Positions 1 to 9,172 are shown, counted from the stretch's first letter. The stretch: 64,000 nt of DNA from Aeromicrobium sp. Leaf350 (GCF_916858655.1 NZ_CAKASL010000003.1:434001-498000), one strand, 5' to 3'. Notes: generated by a model not told the origin, from the sequence alone. Numbers and translations: made by a program.

Positions 1-1
1 G

Positions 2-247
2 GTCGCGGCGACGCTCGTGTGGCTCGTCGGGGTCTACGCCTTCAACGTCGCCGCCGGCACCAACTACGGCTACGTCAACCGCAAGCCGCAGCGGGCCTCG
101 GCGCTCGACCTGCTGCCGGAGTGGCCCTGGTACGTGGCGGTCGAGATCGTGGTGCTGACGGTCGTCTGGGCGCTGCTCGTGCTGCCCTGGGCCCTCCGCC
201 ACCCCCGGAGCGGTGAGCCAGAGACCTCTCCCGCCCCCGGGCGGTGA
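2..247 (+). CDS. TIGR02206-like (YwaF-type) integral membrane protein, 3' end only
   Basis: The reading frame is open from the first bases of the window and stops at TGA 245-247, so only the last 81 or so residues are present. It carries two hydrophobic stretches (about residues 5-20 and 48-68) and the phrase TNYGYVNRKP followed by SALDLLPEWPWY, which resembles the C-terminal end of the YwaF/TIGR02206 membrane proteins of unknown function. The last codons run into a repeat block (208-355), and the stop codon itself lies in a repeat unit, so the tail of the protein has probably been reshaped by that repeat. No function can be given. Confidence 0.7.
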   Translation, partial: VAATLVWLVGVYAFNVAAGTNYGYVNRKPQRASALDLLPEWPWYVAVEIVVLTVVWALLVLPWALRHPRSGEPETSPAPGR

Positions 248-355
248 GTTACCGACGTGTTCGGCCTCCGGGCGGTGAGCTAGAGACGTGTGGGGACCCC
301 GCACACGTCCCTATCTCACCGCCCACCCGCGTGACACGTCCCTAAGTCACCGCCC
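208..355. repeat. Intergenic repeat block: three direct units facing two inverted units, 31-bp period
   Basis: Units begin GCGGTGAG at about 210, 241 and 272 (31 bp apart) and share a core like GGTGAGCTAGAGACGTGT. Two inverted copies, ending TCACCGCCC, lie at 303-324 and 334-355, again 31 bp apart. The block sits between the ends of two convergent genes and can fold into a very large hairpin. It may work as a two-way terminator or be a member of a dispersed repeat family; both ideas are inference. Confidence 0.8.
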
Positions 356-359
356 GGGG

Positions 360-1118
360 TCAGGGGCGGCGCAGGAGGGGGCCGCGGTGGACCTTCTTGT
401 TGCTCGCCTGGGCCAGGGGGCGCACGACCAGCAGGTCGACGTTGACGTGCGGCGGCCGGCCCACGACCCAGCCGATCGTCTGCGCGATGTCCGCGGCCGT
501 GAGCGGGTCCTCGACGCCGTCGTAGACCGCGTCGGCCCGCTCCTGCGAACCGAGCCGCACGAGGGAGAACTCCTCGGTGTGCACCATGCCGGGAGCGATC
601 TCGGTGACGCGGATCGGGCGCCCGTTGAGCTCCAGGCGGAGCGTCTCGGTGGCCGCCGCGACGGCGTGCTTGGCGGCGACGTACCCGCCGCCGCCCTCGT
701 AGACCCAGTGCCCGGCGGTCGAGCCGATGTTGACCACCGTTCCCGCACCGCTCGCGTCGAGCGCCGGCACGAGGGCGGAGGTGACCTGCACCGTGCCGAT
801 CACGTTGATCTCGTACATCCGGCGCCACTGGTCGACGTCGGACTCCGCGACGGGGTCGACGCCGAGGGCGCCTCCGGCGTTGTTGACGAGCACGTCGAGC
901 GTGTCGCCCACCGTCTCGGCGAGCCGGGCGACGTCGGCGGCGTCGGTCACGTCGCAGCTGACGGCGGTGCCACCGATCTCGGCAGCGAGGGACTCGAGGC
1001 GGTCGAGCCGCCGGGCCGCGCAGTAGACGTGGAAGCCCGCAGCGGCGAGCTCACGGGCGGTCGCGGCGCCGATCCCGCTACTGGCCCCGGTCACGACGGC
1101 GGTTCGCATGTTCGTCAT
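360..1118 (-). CDS. SDR family NAD(P)-dependent oxidoreductase
   Basis: A 252-residue classical short-chain dehydrogenase/reductase. The N-terminal nucleotide-binding motif TGASSGIG is at about residues 10-17, the structural NNAG motif is near residue 80, and the catalytic Tyr-x3-Lys is in YVAAKHA at about residue 150, with the active-site serine in NIGSTAG just before it. Length is typical of the family. The start is ATG, with another ATG three codons in. It is monocistronic and convergent with the partial gene upstream. The substrate cannot be read from sequence; closest relatives by motif are the YdfG/serine-dehydrogenase-like SDRs. Confidence 0.88.
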   Translation of the reverse strand: MTNMRTAVVTGASSGIGAATARELAAAGFHVYCAARRLDRLESLAAEIGGTAVSCDVTDAADVARLAETVGDTLDVLVNNAGGALGVDPVAESDVDQWRRMYEINVIGTVQVTSALVPALDASGAGTVVNIGSTAGHWVYEGGGGYVAAKHAVAAATETLRLELNGRPIRVTEIAPGMVHTEEFSLVRLGSQERADAVYDGVEDPLTAADIAQTIGWVVGRPPHVNVDLLVVRPLAQASNKKVHRGPLLRRP

Positions 1119-1161
1119 GCGTCCATCGTCGCGCGCCGGGGCCCGCAGCGGATCGAGGGGG

Positions 1162-1665
1162 TCAGCGAGCAGCGCCCTGCAGCGAGCCCGTGACCTCGGG
1201 GTTCTCGGTGTCGACGATCAGGCACGAGACCAGACGGTCGTCGAGCTGCTCCCACGAGGCCTCGGTGGGGGCGAGGTAGGTGAAGTCGAGCACCGAGGTG
1301 TCGTACGGCGCGCCGACGAAGGGCTCGAAGGCGTCGAGGCAGGCGGCGTCGGCCTGCTCCTCGACCGCGGGTGCGCCCGGGAAGTCGTCGCCGTCGATCT
1401 CGACCTCGTGGTACGCCTCGGCCTGGTGCGGCTGGTCGCACGGAAGGGCCGAAAGGGTCTCGACCTCGGTCGAGTTGGCCGACTCGTCCGGGAAGTTGTA
1501 GCAGTCGCCCACCTGGATCTCGAAGACGCTCGCGTCGTCGTTGCGCTCGGTGACCGAGCCCTCCTCGTCGCGCTGGGTCTCGGTGGCGGTGTCGGAGCAG
1601 GCGGACAGGATGAGGCCGGAGAAGGCGATGGCGGCCAGCGTCAGCAGGCGGCGAGATGTCGTCAT
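1162..1665 (-). CDS. Secreted lipoprotein with septum-formation-like domain
   Basis: A 167-residue lipoprotein. The N-terminus [24 protein letters not shown] is a lipoprotein signal with lipobox LSAC (Cys about residue 23). The mature part is acidic and holds the pattern VGDCYNFPD ... [10 protein letters not shown] ... [11 protein letters not shown], which resembles the actinobacterial Septum_form family (Cys-rich extracytoplasmic proteins with a C-x-H-E/AE pattern). The frame stays open far upstream, but the ATG at 1665 begins the signal peptide, so it is the sensible start. It diverges from mshA with about 75 bp between them. Function is unknown. Confidence 0.8.
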   Translation of the reverse strand: MTTSRRLLTLAAIAFSGLILSACSDTATETQRDEEGSVTERNDDASVFEIQVGDCYNFPDESANSTEVETLSALPCDQPHQAEAYHEVEIDGDDFPGAPAVEEQADAACLDAFEPFVGAPYDTSVLDFTYLAPTEASWEQLDDRLVSCLIVDTENPEVTGSLQGAAR

Positions 1666-1740
1666 GGCGGAATCGTAGGCGACGCACAGGTCAGGGAGGT
1701 GGCGATTCGCCGATTGCCAGGTGTGAGCGATGATGGGGAG

Positions 1741-2997
1741 GTGAGTGTTCGACGGGTGGCGATGCTGTCGGCCCACACCTCGCCCCTGGCCCAGCCCGGC
1801 GACGGTGACGCCGGCGGCATGAACGTCTACGTGCTGGAGCTGTCGCGACGGCTCGCCGCGCTCGGCGTCGAGGTCGAGCTGTTCACCCGTGCGACGTCGC
1901 GCCACCAGGAGCCCTTCGCCGAGGTCGCCCCCGGCATCACGGTGCGTCACGTCGCCGCCGGCCCGTTCGAGGGGCTGCGCAAGGAGGACCTGCCGGCCCA
2001 GCTCTGCGCCTTCGTCCGCGACGTCCTGCGGGTCGAGGCCGAGCACGGCCCGCACTACTTCGACCTCGTGCACTCGCACTACTGGCTCTCGGGCCAGGTC
2101 GGCACCGTGGTCCGCGAGCGCTGGGGCATCCCGCTCGTGCACTCGATGCACACCATGGCGAAGGTCAAGAACGCCCGCCTCGCGGAGGGTGACGCCCCCG
2201 AGCCGCGTGGTCGTGTCTGGGGCGAGGAGGAGATCGTGCGCCTCGCCGACCGTCTCGTGGCGAACACCGACGACGAGCGCTCCCAGCTCGTCGACCTCTA
2301 CGACGCCGACCCGGCCCGGGTCGACGTCATCCACCCGGGCGTCGACCTCGCCCGGTTCCGTTCGGGCCGCCAGGCCGAGGCGCGGGCCCGCCTGGGCATC
2401 GACCCGGACGCCGCGCTCGTCCTGTTCGCCGGACGCATCCAGCCGCTCAAGGCGCCGGACCTCGTCGTGGCGGCCGCGGCCCGCCTCGTCGCCGACGACC
2501 CGTCGCTGCGCTCCCGCCTCCAGGTCGCCGTCGTCGGCGGCGCCTCCGGCTCGGGTCTCGACCGGCCGACGGCGCTCGCCGAGCTGACCCACACCCTGGG
2601 GCTGGACGACCTGGTCCGCTTCGTCCCCACCGTGCCGCAGGACGTGCTCGCCGACTGGTACGCCGCGGCCACGGTCGTCTGCGTGCCGTCGCACAACGAG
2701 TCCTTCGGGCTGGTCGCGATCGAGGCGCAGGCGTGCGGCACCCCCGTGGTCGCGGCCCGCGTCGGCGGTCTGCCGACCGCGGTCTCCGACGGGGTCAGCG
2801 GGCTGCTGGTCGACCGGCAGGACCCGGCCGATTACGCCGCCGCGCTGCGCCCCCTGCTCGTCGACCGGGGCCTGCGCGACGCGATGGGTGCGAAGGCCGT
2901 CCTGCACGCCGAAGGGTTCGGCTGGGACACCACGGCGGCCCGCACCCTGGAGTCCTATGCCGCCGCTCGGGAAGGTTCCCTCCATGTCCGCACGTGA
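1741..2997 (+). CDS. mshA: D-inositol-3-phosphate glycosyltransferase MshA (mycothiol biosynthesis step 1)
   Basis: A 418-residue GT4 glycosyltransferase that joins UDP-GlcNAc and 1L-myo-inositol-1-phosphate, the first step to mycothiol. Evidence: the N-terminal [20 protein letters not shown] signature of Msh[13 protein letters not shown] near residue 230, and the nucleotide-sugar E-x7-E motif in ESFGLVAIE near residue 320. The start is chosen at GTG 1741; GTG 1756 also fits and has a better-placed purine-rich RBS (GGGGAGG just before 1741). The downstream YbjN gene overlaps it by 14 bp, the same order as mshA-Rv0487 in M. tuberculosis. Confidence 0.95.
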   Translation: MSVRRVAMLSAHTSPLAQPGDGDAGGMNVYVLELSRRLAALGVEVELFTRATSRHQEPFAEVAPGITVRHVAAGPFEGLRKEDLPAQLCAFVRDVLRVEAEHGPHYFDLVHSHYWLSGQVGTVVRERWGIPLVHSMHTMAKVKNARLAEGDAPEPRGRVWGEEEIVRLADRLVANTDDERSQLVDLYDADPARVDVIHPGVDLARFRSGRQAEARARLGIDPDAALVLFAGRIQPLKAPDLVVAAAARLVADDPSLRSRLQVAVVGGASGSGLDRPTALAELTHTLGLDDLVRFVPTVPQDVLADWYAAATVVCVPSHNESFGLVAIEAQACGTPVVAARVGGLPTAVSDGVSGLLVDRQDPADYAAALRPLLVDRGLRDAMGAKAVLHAEGFGWDTTAARTLESYAAAREGSLHVRT

Positions 2998-3484
2998 CGT
3001 CATCGCCCAGGCCCTCACCGACTCCGAGATCGAGCACGTCGAGCACAGCCCCGGCGTGTTCGAGGTCGACCTCCCGGGTGAGCGCAAGCTCAAGACCAAC
3101 GTGCGGCTCGAGGTGGGCAAGCACGCCCTCGGCATCCACGCGTTCGTCGCGCGGCGACCCGACGAGAACCACGAGGTCGTCTACCGGTGGCTGCTCGAGC
3201 GCAACCTCAAGATGTTCGGGGTCGCGTTCGCCGTCGACTCCGCCGGTGACATCTACCTCGACGGGCGCATCCCGCTCGACGCGGTCACCGCCGACGAGGT
3301 CGACCGGCTGCTAGGCGCAGTGCTGACGTACTCCGACGAGTCGTTCAACACGATCCTCGAGCTCGGCTTCGCCTCCTCGATCCGCAAGGAGTGGGCGTGG
3401 CGCGAGTCCCGCGGGGAGTCCACGCGCAACCTCGACGCCTTCACCCACCTCCGTCCGAAGCCCGAGGACTCCAGCCCCAACTGA
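2984..3484 (+). CDS. YbjN domain-containing protein
   Basis: A 166-residue protein of the YbjN family (fold like the type III secretion chaperone CesT/Tir). It matches Rv0487-like proteins that follow mshA in actinobacteria. Seen here: [16 protein letters not shown], the core [18 protein letters not shown] with [15 protein letters not shown], and the C-terminal helix ending in [10 protein letters not shown]. The ATG at 2984 overlaps the 3' end of mshA by 14 bp, so it is translationally coupled. Its role is unknown; the tight linkage to mshA suggests something tied to mycothiol or to the same stress response, but that is inference. Confidence 0.9.
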   Translation: MSARDVIAQALTDSEIEHVEHSPGVFEVDLPGERKLKTNVRLEVGKHALGIHAFVARRPDENHEVVYRWLLERNLKMFGVAFAVDSAGDIYLDGRIPLDAVTADEVDRLLGAVLTYSDESFNTILELGFASSIRKEWAWRESRGESTRNLDAFTHLRPKPEDSSPN

Positions 3485-3516
3485 CCGCCGGGGTCGGTGG
3501 CGACTCGGTGGGTGGC

Positions 3517-3565
3517 GGTACCCCTTTCGAGGCTCCTCGTTCCTCGTCTCACCTCAAGGGGCGGG
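3517..3565. repeat. Palindromic intergenic repeat, copy 1
   Basis: Reads CCCCTTTCGAGGCTCCTCGT, then TCCTCGTCTCACCTCAAGGGG. The outer CCCCTT and AAGGGG can pair. Two more copies occur at 6405-6502, so the MFS and PLP genes (3608-6389) are bracketed by the same repeat. Confidence 0.75.
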
Positions 3566-3607
3566 ATGCTGCCCCGGACGCCCCCGGCCTGGCCTAGCCT
3601 GACGGGC

Positions 3608-4951
3608 ATGACGGACGTGACCCCGGCTCCGCTCGCGGCGCGGGTGCGGCGTGGGTACGGGCTCGGCAGCGTCGCGACCGGCACGTTCGGCACCGTCCCG
3701 GGGCTGCTCCTGCTGCCGTACCTGACCGACACGCTGGGCGTCGCCGCGGTGCTCGCCGGTGTCATCGTGTTCCTGCCCAAGGCCTGGGACGTGCTGCTCA
3801 ACCCGGTGGCCGGTCGCATCAGCGACCGCAGCACGCACCCCTCCGGACGGCGTCGGCCGTTCCTGCTGCGTGGCGGCCTCGCGCTGGCCTTCTTCTTCGC
3901 GTTGATGTTCGCCGGGCCCAGCGAGCCGACGGGTCTCGCGGCGGCCTGGGTCGTCGTCACCTTCCTTCTGTGCGCGACGGCGTACGCGTTCTTCCAGGTC
4001 CCGTACGTCGCGATGCCCGCCGAGCTGACCCTCGACTACGACGAGCGCACGCGCCTGATGACCTGGCGCGTGGCGATCCTCGCGGTCGCGATCCTGCTGT
4101 CGGGCGCGACCGCGCCGATGGTCGTCGACGCCGTCGGCCAGGACTCCCCAGCGGGGTACCGGCTCATGGGGGTCTACGTCGCGGTCATCCTCGTGGTCGG
4201 TGTCGTCGGCGCGTGGTGGGGCACGCGGGGTGCTCCCGAGCACCGGGTGGAGACGCCGAGCGGCAGCTTCCGCGACCAGCTGCGGCTCGTGGGGGGCTCG
4301 GCCGACTTCCGGCCCCTTCTGCTGACCTTCGTGCTGCAGGCGCTCGGCATCGGCACGATGCTCGCGGGAGTGGCCTACGTCGCCGACGACGTGCTCGACC
4401 GCACCGCCGCCGCGACGATCCTGTTCGCCGCCTTCGTCGGGCCCGCGCTGCTCGTGACGCCACTCTGGGAGAGGTACGCACGCACCCGGACCAAGCGTTC
4501 GGGGTACGTCGTGTCGACGGTGCTCATGGTGGCCGGGATGCTCGTGATCGCGGCGGCGCTGCCGGCCGTGCCCGCGCTGGCCTACGGCGGTGCCGCGGTC
4601 GTCGGCGTCGGCTACGCGGGGGCCCAGGTCTTCCCGATGGCGATGCTGCCCGACGTCGCCGCTCGTGACGCCGCTCGGACGGGCGAGAACCGCGTCGGCG
4701 TGTTCACCGGCGTGTGGACCGCGGGGGAGACCCTCGGTCTCGCCCTCGGCCCCGCGGTGTTCGCGGTGGTGCTGGCTGCCGGCGGCTACGTGTCGTCGTC
4801 GGCCGACGTCGACGTCACTCAGTCGGACGGCGCGGAGCTCGCGATCCGTCTCGGCTTCACCGTTCTGCCGGCGCTCATCACCGCGGCCAGCCTGCTCGCC
4901 CTGCGGGGCTACCGACTCGACGAGGAGATCAGGACCCGTGACCCTGCCTGA
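3608..4951 (+). CDS. MFS transporter, GPH (glycoside-pentoside-hexuronide) cation symporter type
   Basis: A 447-residue membrane protein with about 12 hydrophobic segments. The loop NPVAGRISDRSTHPSGRRRPFLL (about residues 58-80) is the hallmark of the MelB/GPH subgroup of the major facilitator superfamily, and FQVPYVAMPAELTLDYDERTRLM is the second conserved GPH stretch. These carriers move sugars or sugar-like anions with a cation. It begins at ATG 3608 and its 3' end overlaps the start of the PLP enzyme by 14 bp, so the two probably handle one compound. The substrate is unknown. Confidence 0.85.
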   Translation: MTDVTPAPLAARVRRGYGLGSVATGTFGTVPGLLLLPYLTDTLGVAAVLAGVIVFLPKAWDVLLNPVAGRISDRSTHPSGRRRPFLLRGGLALAFFFALMFAGPSEPTGLAAAWVVVTFLLCATAYAFFQVPYVAMPAELTLDYDERTRLMTWRVAILAVAILLSGATAPMVVDAVGQDSPAGYRLMGVYVAVILVVGVVGAWWGTRGAPEHRVETPSGSFRDQLRLVGGSADFRPLLLTFVLQALGIGTMLAGVAYVADDVLDRTAAATILFAAFVGPALLVTPLWERYARTRTKRSGYVVSTVLMVAGMLVIAAALPAVPALAYGGAAVVGVGYAGAQVFPMAMLPDVAARDAARTGENRVGVFTGVWTAGETLGLALGPAVFAVVLAAGGYVSSSADVDVTQSDGAELAIRLGFTVLPALITAASLLALRGYRLDEEIRTRDPA

Positions 4952-6389
4952 ACACGCCGCCCCGGGTCCGACCCCACTGCCGGCGTCCTCCGTCCTGGCC
5001 GAGCTGGAGGCGCTCCGCGCCAGTGACCTGCCGACGCACGGCGGACGCACCCTCGCCTACGTGTACGACTCGGGCGTCGCCGAGGCCGACGAGCTCGGCC
5101 GTCAGGCGCTCGCGATGTACGGCTCCACCAACGGTCTCGATCCCACGGCGTTCCCCAGCCTGCTCCGGATGGAGACCGACCTCGTCGCCTTCGCGCGGCG
5201 CGTGCTCCACGGCTCCGACCAGGTCGTGGGCTCGGCGACGTCCGGCGGCACCGAGTCGATCCTGCTGGCGGTCAAGACGGCACGCGACGCGGCGGCCGTC
5301 GAGCGCCCGGTCATGGTCGTGCCGACCACGATCCACGCCGCCTTCCACAAGGCCGCGCACTACTTCGGCGTGGAGCGCGTGACCGTGCCCGTCGACCCGA
5401 CGACCTACCGAGCCGATCCGGAGGCGATGGCTGCCGAGCTCGACCGGTACGCCGGGCGGGTCGTGCTGGTCGCCGCCTCGGCCCCGTCGTACGCCCACGG
5501 GGTGATCGACCCGATCGAGGAGATCGCGGCGCTCGCACGGGAGCGGGGGCTCCGGTTCCACGTCGACGCCTGCATCGGAGGCTGGGTGCTGCCCTGGGCG
5601 CCCGGTGCACCTGCCTGGGACTTCGCCGTCGAGGGCGTCACGAGCATCTCGGCCGACCTCCACAAGTACGCCTACGCGCCGAAGGGCGTCTCGCTGCTCC
5701 TGCACGCGACGCCCGAGCTGCGGCGCGACCAGTTCTTCGCGAGCGCCGACTGGCCCGGCTACACGATGCTCAACTCGACGGTGCAGTCCACGAAGTCGGG
5801 CGGTCCGCTCGCCGCCGCGTGGGCCGTCGTGCGGTACTTCGGTGCGGACGGGTACGCGCGCCTCGTCGACACCGCGCTCGTGGGGACCGCGGCCGTCGTC
5901 GCAGGAGTCGAGCAGATCGACCACCTGAGCGTCGTCGTGGCACCGGACTCGACCCTGGTCGCGATCGCGGCCGACGACACCTGCGACGTGTTCACGATCA
6001 GCGACCTGATGCTCGAGCAGGGCTGGTTCGTGCAGCCGCAGATGGGCTTCGAGGGCTCGCCCGCGACGCTCCACGTGAGCCTGTCGGCCGCCACGGCGGC
6101 CTCGGTGCCGGACTTCCTCGTCGCGCTCGTCGGTGCGGTGACCGCGGCCGTCGAGCGCGGGCCGATCCAGGTCGACGAGGGGCTGCGCGCTGCCGCCGAG
6201 GCGATCGACCCCGCCACGCTCGACGACGCGGCGTTCGCCGGACTGCTGCAGGTCGCCGGGCTCGCGGGCGAGGGAGGAGCCGTCGAGGCTCCGGCGCAGA
6301 TGGCTCCGGTCAACGCCCTCCTCGACGTCGCACCGCCGCGCCTCCGCGAGGCCCTGCTGGTGGCCTTCCTCGACCACCTGACGCGCTGA
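4938..6389 (+). CDS. PLP-dependent decarboxylase / sphingosine-1-phosphate-lyase-like enzyme
   Basis: A 483-residue fold-type I PLP enzyme of the group II decarboxylase superfamily. The stretch GSATSGGTESILLAVKTARD binds the PLP phosphate, HVDACIGGWVLPW holds the conserved Asp, and SADLHKYAYAPKG holds the Schiff-base lysine (about K243). The HKYAYAPKG form and the STNGLDPTAFPSLLRME segment fit sphingosine-1-phosphate lyases better than glutamate or aromatic decarboxylases. The start is GTG 4938, inside the end of the MFS gene. It could be a phosphoethanolamine-type lyase or an amino-acid decarboxylase; the substrate is not evident. Confidence 0.85.
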   Translation: MTLPEHAAPGPTPLPASSVLAELEALRASDLPTHGGRTLAYVYDSGVAEADELGRQALAMYGSTNGLDPTAFPSLLRMETDLVAFARRVLHGSDQVVGSATSGGTESILLAVKTARDAAAVERPVMVVPTTIHAAFHKAAHYFGVERVTVPVDPTTYRADPEAMAAELDRYAGRVVLVAASAPSYAHGVIDPIEEIAALARERGLRFHVDACIGGWVLPWAPGAPAWDFAVEGVTSISADLHKYAYAPKGVSLLLHATPELRRDQFFASADWPGYTMLNSTVQSTKSGGPLAAAWAVVRYFGADGYARLVDTALVGTAAVVAGVEQIDHLSVVVAPDSTLVAIAADDTCDVFTISDLMLEQGWFVQPQMGFEGSPATLHVSLSAATAASVPDFLVALVGAVTAAVERGPIQVDEGLRAAAEAIDPATLDDAAFAGLLQVAGLAGEGGAVEAPAQMAPVNALLDVAPPRLREALLVAFLDHLTR

Positions 6390-6404
6390 ACCACCCGCTG
6401 GTCG

Positions 6405-6502
6405 AGGTGCCCCTCTCGAGGCTCGTTCCTCGCACCTCAAGGGGCGATCAGGTTTCCGGGCCCTGAGGTGCGACGAGGAACGAGGGGCCTCGAAGGGCAT
6501 TC
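6405..6502. repeat. Palindromic intergenic repeat, two facing copies
   Basis: One copy (6405-6446, AGGTGCCCCTCTCGAGGCTC onward) is followed by an inverted copy (6460-6502, ending CGAGGGGCCTCGAAGGGCA). Both are close relatives of the element at 3517-3565. They fill the gap between the convergent PLP gene and the ABC operon and would form a stable two-way hairpin. Confidence 0.8.
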
Positions 6503-6508
6503 CGAGGT

Positions 6509-7279
6509 CTAGTGGTTGATGGCCTCGCGGACGCGGGTCGTCAGGTCGGTGAACTCCGCGAGGGTGCGCACCTCGTCGGTCGGCACGAGCTCGCCGCCCC
6601 GCACGAACCGGGCCGGCTCGTCGAAGACGATGCGTCCCGGCCGGGGGCTCATGACCAGCACCCGCGACCCGAGGTACACGGCCTCGTCGACGCTGTGGGT
6701 GATGAACAGGATCGTCTTGCCGGTGCGTCGCCACAGGTCCAGCAGCTCGGCCTGCAGCTTCTCGCGCGTCAGGGCGTCGAGGGCCCCGAACGGCTCGTCC
6801 ATCAGGATGATGTCGGGGTCGTTCGCGAGCACGCGGGCGATCTGGGCGCGCTGCTGCATGCCGCCGGAGAGCTCGTACGGCCGGCGGTCGGCGGCATCGG
6901 CCAGGCCGACGACCTCGAGCTGGCGCTCGGCGATCGCGCGACGCTCGTCCTTCGGCACGCCGCGCAGCTTGAGGCCGATCTCGACGTTGGCGCGGACGTC
7001 GAGCCACGGGTAGAGCGTCGGTCGCTGGAACACCACGCCGCGGTCGGCGCCGGGCGCGGTGACCGGGTCCGCGCCGACGTGGACCGTGCCGGTCGTCGGC
7101 TGGGTGAGCCCCGCGAGGATGCGGAGCAGCGTGCTCTTGCCGCAGCCGGAGGGCCCTGCGAGCGTGACGAGCTCGCCGGGCGCGATCGTCAGGTCGATGC
7201 GGTCGAGCGCTCGCACGGCGCCGCCGCGGGACCGGAACTCGTGCTCCAGTCCCGCGACGACGACCTCGTGCTGGGTCAT
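6509..7279 (-). CDS. Sulfonate/taurine-type ABC transporter ATP-binding protein
   Basis: A 256-residue ABC ATPase. Walker A is GPSGCGKST (about residue 43), the Q-loop follows in VVFQRPTLYPWLDVRANV, the signature is LSGGMQQR, and Walker B is IILMDEPFGALD, followed by a switch histidine in FITHSVDEAVYLGSR. The PTLYPWLDVRANV wording is typical of SsuB/TauB/NrtD-type ATPases. It is the last gene of a three-gene operon (permease, binding protein, ATPase) with a gap of only 5 bp to the binding-protein gene. It powers uptake of an organosulfur anion, judged from its partners and neighbours. Confidence 0.9.
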   Translation of the reverse strand: MTQHEVVVAGLEHEFRSRGGAVRALDRIDLTIAPGELVTLAGPSGCGKSTLLRILAGLTQPTTGTVHVGADPVTAPGADRGVVFQRPTLYPWLDVRANVEIGLKLRGVPKDERRAIAERQLEVVGLADAADRRPYELSGGMQQRAQIARVLANDPDIILMDEPFGALDALTREKLQAELLDLWRRTGKTILFITHSVDEAVYLGSRVLVMSPRPGRIVFDEPARFVRGGELVPTDEVRTLAEFTDLTTRVREAINH

Positions 7280-7284
7280 GCTTC

Positions 7285-8343
7285 TCAGTCCGCCTGCGCG
7301 GCAGCTTCGGCGGGTCCGGCGTCGACACCCGCGGCGTAGACCGACGCGTCGGCGACGGCGGCGATGCCGTCCTGCGTCAGCAGGAACTGCGCCGTGGCGA
7401 AGAGGTCCTGGCCGAGCTTGCCGCCGAGCCAGTCCGCGCTCGCCTGCTCCTCGGCGGTCAGGAAGACGAAGCCGTCGAACAGGCCCTTGGCCTCCTCGGT
7501 CGTCACGCCGACCTCGACCGCGACGCTCTCGGCGGCCTTGTCGGGGTCCTCCGAGATCTGCTTCACGGCGTAGTCCTGCGCCTTGGCCCACGTCTCGAGC
7601 ACCTCGGGGTTCTCGGCGATGAAGGTGTTGTCGGCGATCGCGAGGTCGTAGGTCGGCTTGCCGGCCTCGGCGGTGTCCTCGCTGGTCAGGATGACCTCGC
7701 CGCCCTGGCTCTTGAGCTCGCTCAGCGTCGGGTCCCAGATCCAGGCGGCGTCGATGTCCTTGCGGCCCCAGGCCGGGGCGATCTGCTCGGGTTCGGAGTT
7801 GATGAGGTTGTACGCGGCCGGGTCCTCGCCCGCGTCGGCGATGGCCTGCAGCAACGAGAAGTGAGCGGTCGAGCCGAACGGCGTGGCGATCGTCTTGCCC
7901 TTCAGCCCGACGATGTCGGTGGCCACGCCCTCCTGCACGACGAGCGACTCGGCCGAGCCGATGACGTCGTGGATCCAGATGACCGAGACCGGGATGTTGA
8001 GCGGCTCGGAGAGCGCCCGGGTGCTGGGGGAGGAGCCCGCCAGGCCGATGTCGAGGCTGCCGCCGCCGAACGCCTGGATGACGTCGCCGCCGGAGGCGAA
8101 GTTGCTCCACTCGATGGTGGCGTTGGGCAGGCAGTTCTCGAGGATCTTCTGGTCCTTGACGATGACGTCGCCGTTGGGGATCTTCTGGTAGCCGATGCGC
8201 ACCGTCGTGTCGACCGACTCGTCGGCCTCCCACGGGCAGGCGCTGCTGTCGGCCTCGGTGTCGCCGCCCAGGCTGCAGGCGGACAGGAGCAGGGCGGCGA
8301 CCGCTGCGGCAGCGGCGCCCCTTCGGAGGGTGTGACGGTTCAT
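7285..8343 (-). CDS. Sulfonate/taurine-type ABC transporter substrate-binding lipoprotein
   Basis: A 352-residue lipoprotein. Signal and lipobox are AALLLSAC with the lipidated Cys at residue 23. The mature part follows the SsuA/TauA pattern: VRIGYQKIPNGDVIVK, then FASGGDVIQAFGGGSLDIGLAGSSPSTRAL, then LKGKTIATPFGSTAHFSLLQAI. These proteins bind taurine, alkanesulfonates or similar. ATG 8343 is preferred to an ATG 21 codons upstream, because it starts directly with the signal peptide. It lies 4 bp after the permease gene. In this locus the ligand is probably a sulfonate or sulfone; that is inference. Confidence 0.9.
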   Translation of the reverse strand: MNRHTLRRGAAAAAVAALLLSACSLGGDTEADSSACPWEADESVDTTVRIGYQKIPNGDVIVKDQKILENCLPNATIEWSNFASGGDVIQAFGGGSLDIGLAGSSPSTRALSEPLNIPVSVIWIHDVIGSAESLVVQEGVATDIVGLKGKTIATPFGSTAHFSLLQAIADAGEDPAAYNLINSEPEQIAPAWGRKDIDAAWIWDPTLSELKSQGGEVILTSEDTAEAGKPTYDLAIADNTFIAENPEVLETWAKAQDYAVKQISEDPDKAAESVAVEVGVTTEEAKGLFDGFVFLTAEEQASADWLGGKLGQDLFATAQFLLTQDGIAAVADASVYAAGVDAGPAEAAAQAD

Positions 8344-8347
8344 GGGG

Positions 8348-9172
8348 TCAGTCCTTCCCTCGCCAGCCGGCGAGTCGTCGTTCCGCGAGGCGGATGAGGA
8401 GGTCAAGGGCGATCGCGGTGAGGCCGATGACGATGATGCAGGCGACCGACAGGGCGATCTTGTTCTGCGATCCCGAGAGATACGCCAGGCCCCCGATGCC
8501 TGGCAGTCCGTTGACGAGCTCCGCGGCGACGACGGTCGTCCAGGCGAAGCCGACGGCGACCCGGAGGCCGCTGAGGATGTCGGGCAGGGTCGCGGGGAGC
8601 ACGACCTGCGTGACGGTGCTGAGGCGCCCGGCGCCGAGGGTGCGGATGGCGTCGAGGTAGTCGCCGCGCACCCCGCGCACGCCGTTGAGCGTGGCCAGGG
8701 CGATGGGCGGGAAGGCGGCGAGGAACAGCAGCCAGACCTTCGAGGTGTCGTAGATGCCGAACCACGCGACGAGGAAGCCGATGTAGGCCAGCGGCGGGAT
8801 CGAGCGGAGGAAGTCGACGTACGGGCCGAGGAGGGCGCCGATCGCGCGCACGCCCATCAGCAGTCCGAGCGGGATGCCGACGAGGACGGCGAACACCAGG
8901 CCGAGGCCGATGCGCTGCAGGCTCGCGAGCAGGTGCTCCCAGAGGTAGTAGTTCTCCTCGCCCCGCACGATGCGGTCGACGCCGCCGCCGATCGGGTGGT
9001 CGGAGTTGGCGCGCACGAAGGCGTTCCAGACCTCGAGCGGGCTGGGGGTGAGGTAGGACGGCGACACGAGGTCGGACGCGGCGACGGCGGTCCAGGCGGC
9101 GAGCACGACCGCCAGGAGGACCACGTGGGGCAGCAGAGCGCGGGCGCGGTCAGCCGTCGTGGGTCGGGTCAC
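8348..9172 (-). CDS. Sulfonate/taurine-type ABC transporter permease
   Basis: A 274-residue inner-membrane permease of the SsuC/TauC family with about six membrane segments. The conserved loop GVRGVRGDYLDAIRTLGAGRLSTVTQVVLPATLPDILSGLRVAVG contains the EAA-type coupling motif, followed by FAWTTVVAAELVNG. The start is set at GTG 9172, which precedes the first basic stretch and helix; the frame is open a little further to 9220. It is the first gene of the operon permease-binding protein-ATPase and diverges from the flavin reductase gene across about 150 bp that must hold both promoters. Confidence 0.88.
   Translation of the reverse strand: MTRPTTADRARALLPHVVLLAVVLAAWTAVAASDLVSPSYLTPSPLEVWNAFVRANSDHPIGGGVDRIVRGEENYYLWEHLLASLQRIGLGLVFAVLVGIPLGLLMGVRAIGALLGPYVDFLRSIPPLAYIGFLVAWFGIYDTSKVWLLFLAAFPPIALATLNGVRGVRGDYLDAIRTLGAGRLSTVTQVVLPATLPDILSGLRVAVGFAWTTVVAAELVNGLPGIGGLAYLSGSQNKIALSVACIIVIGLTAIALDLLIRLAERRLAGWRGKD

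Noticed and set aside
1108..1740. N-terminal extension of MshA of about 211 residues
   Set aside because: The extension is antisense to the lipoprotein gene and lacks any domain; MshA homology begins at the GTG near 1741.
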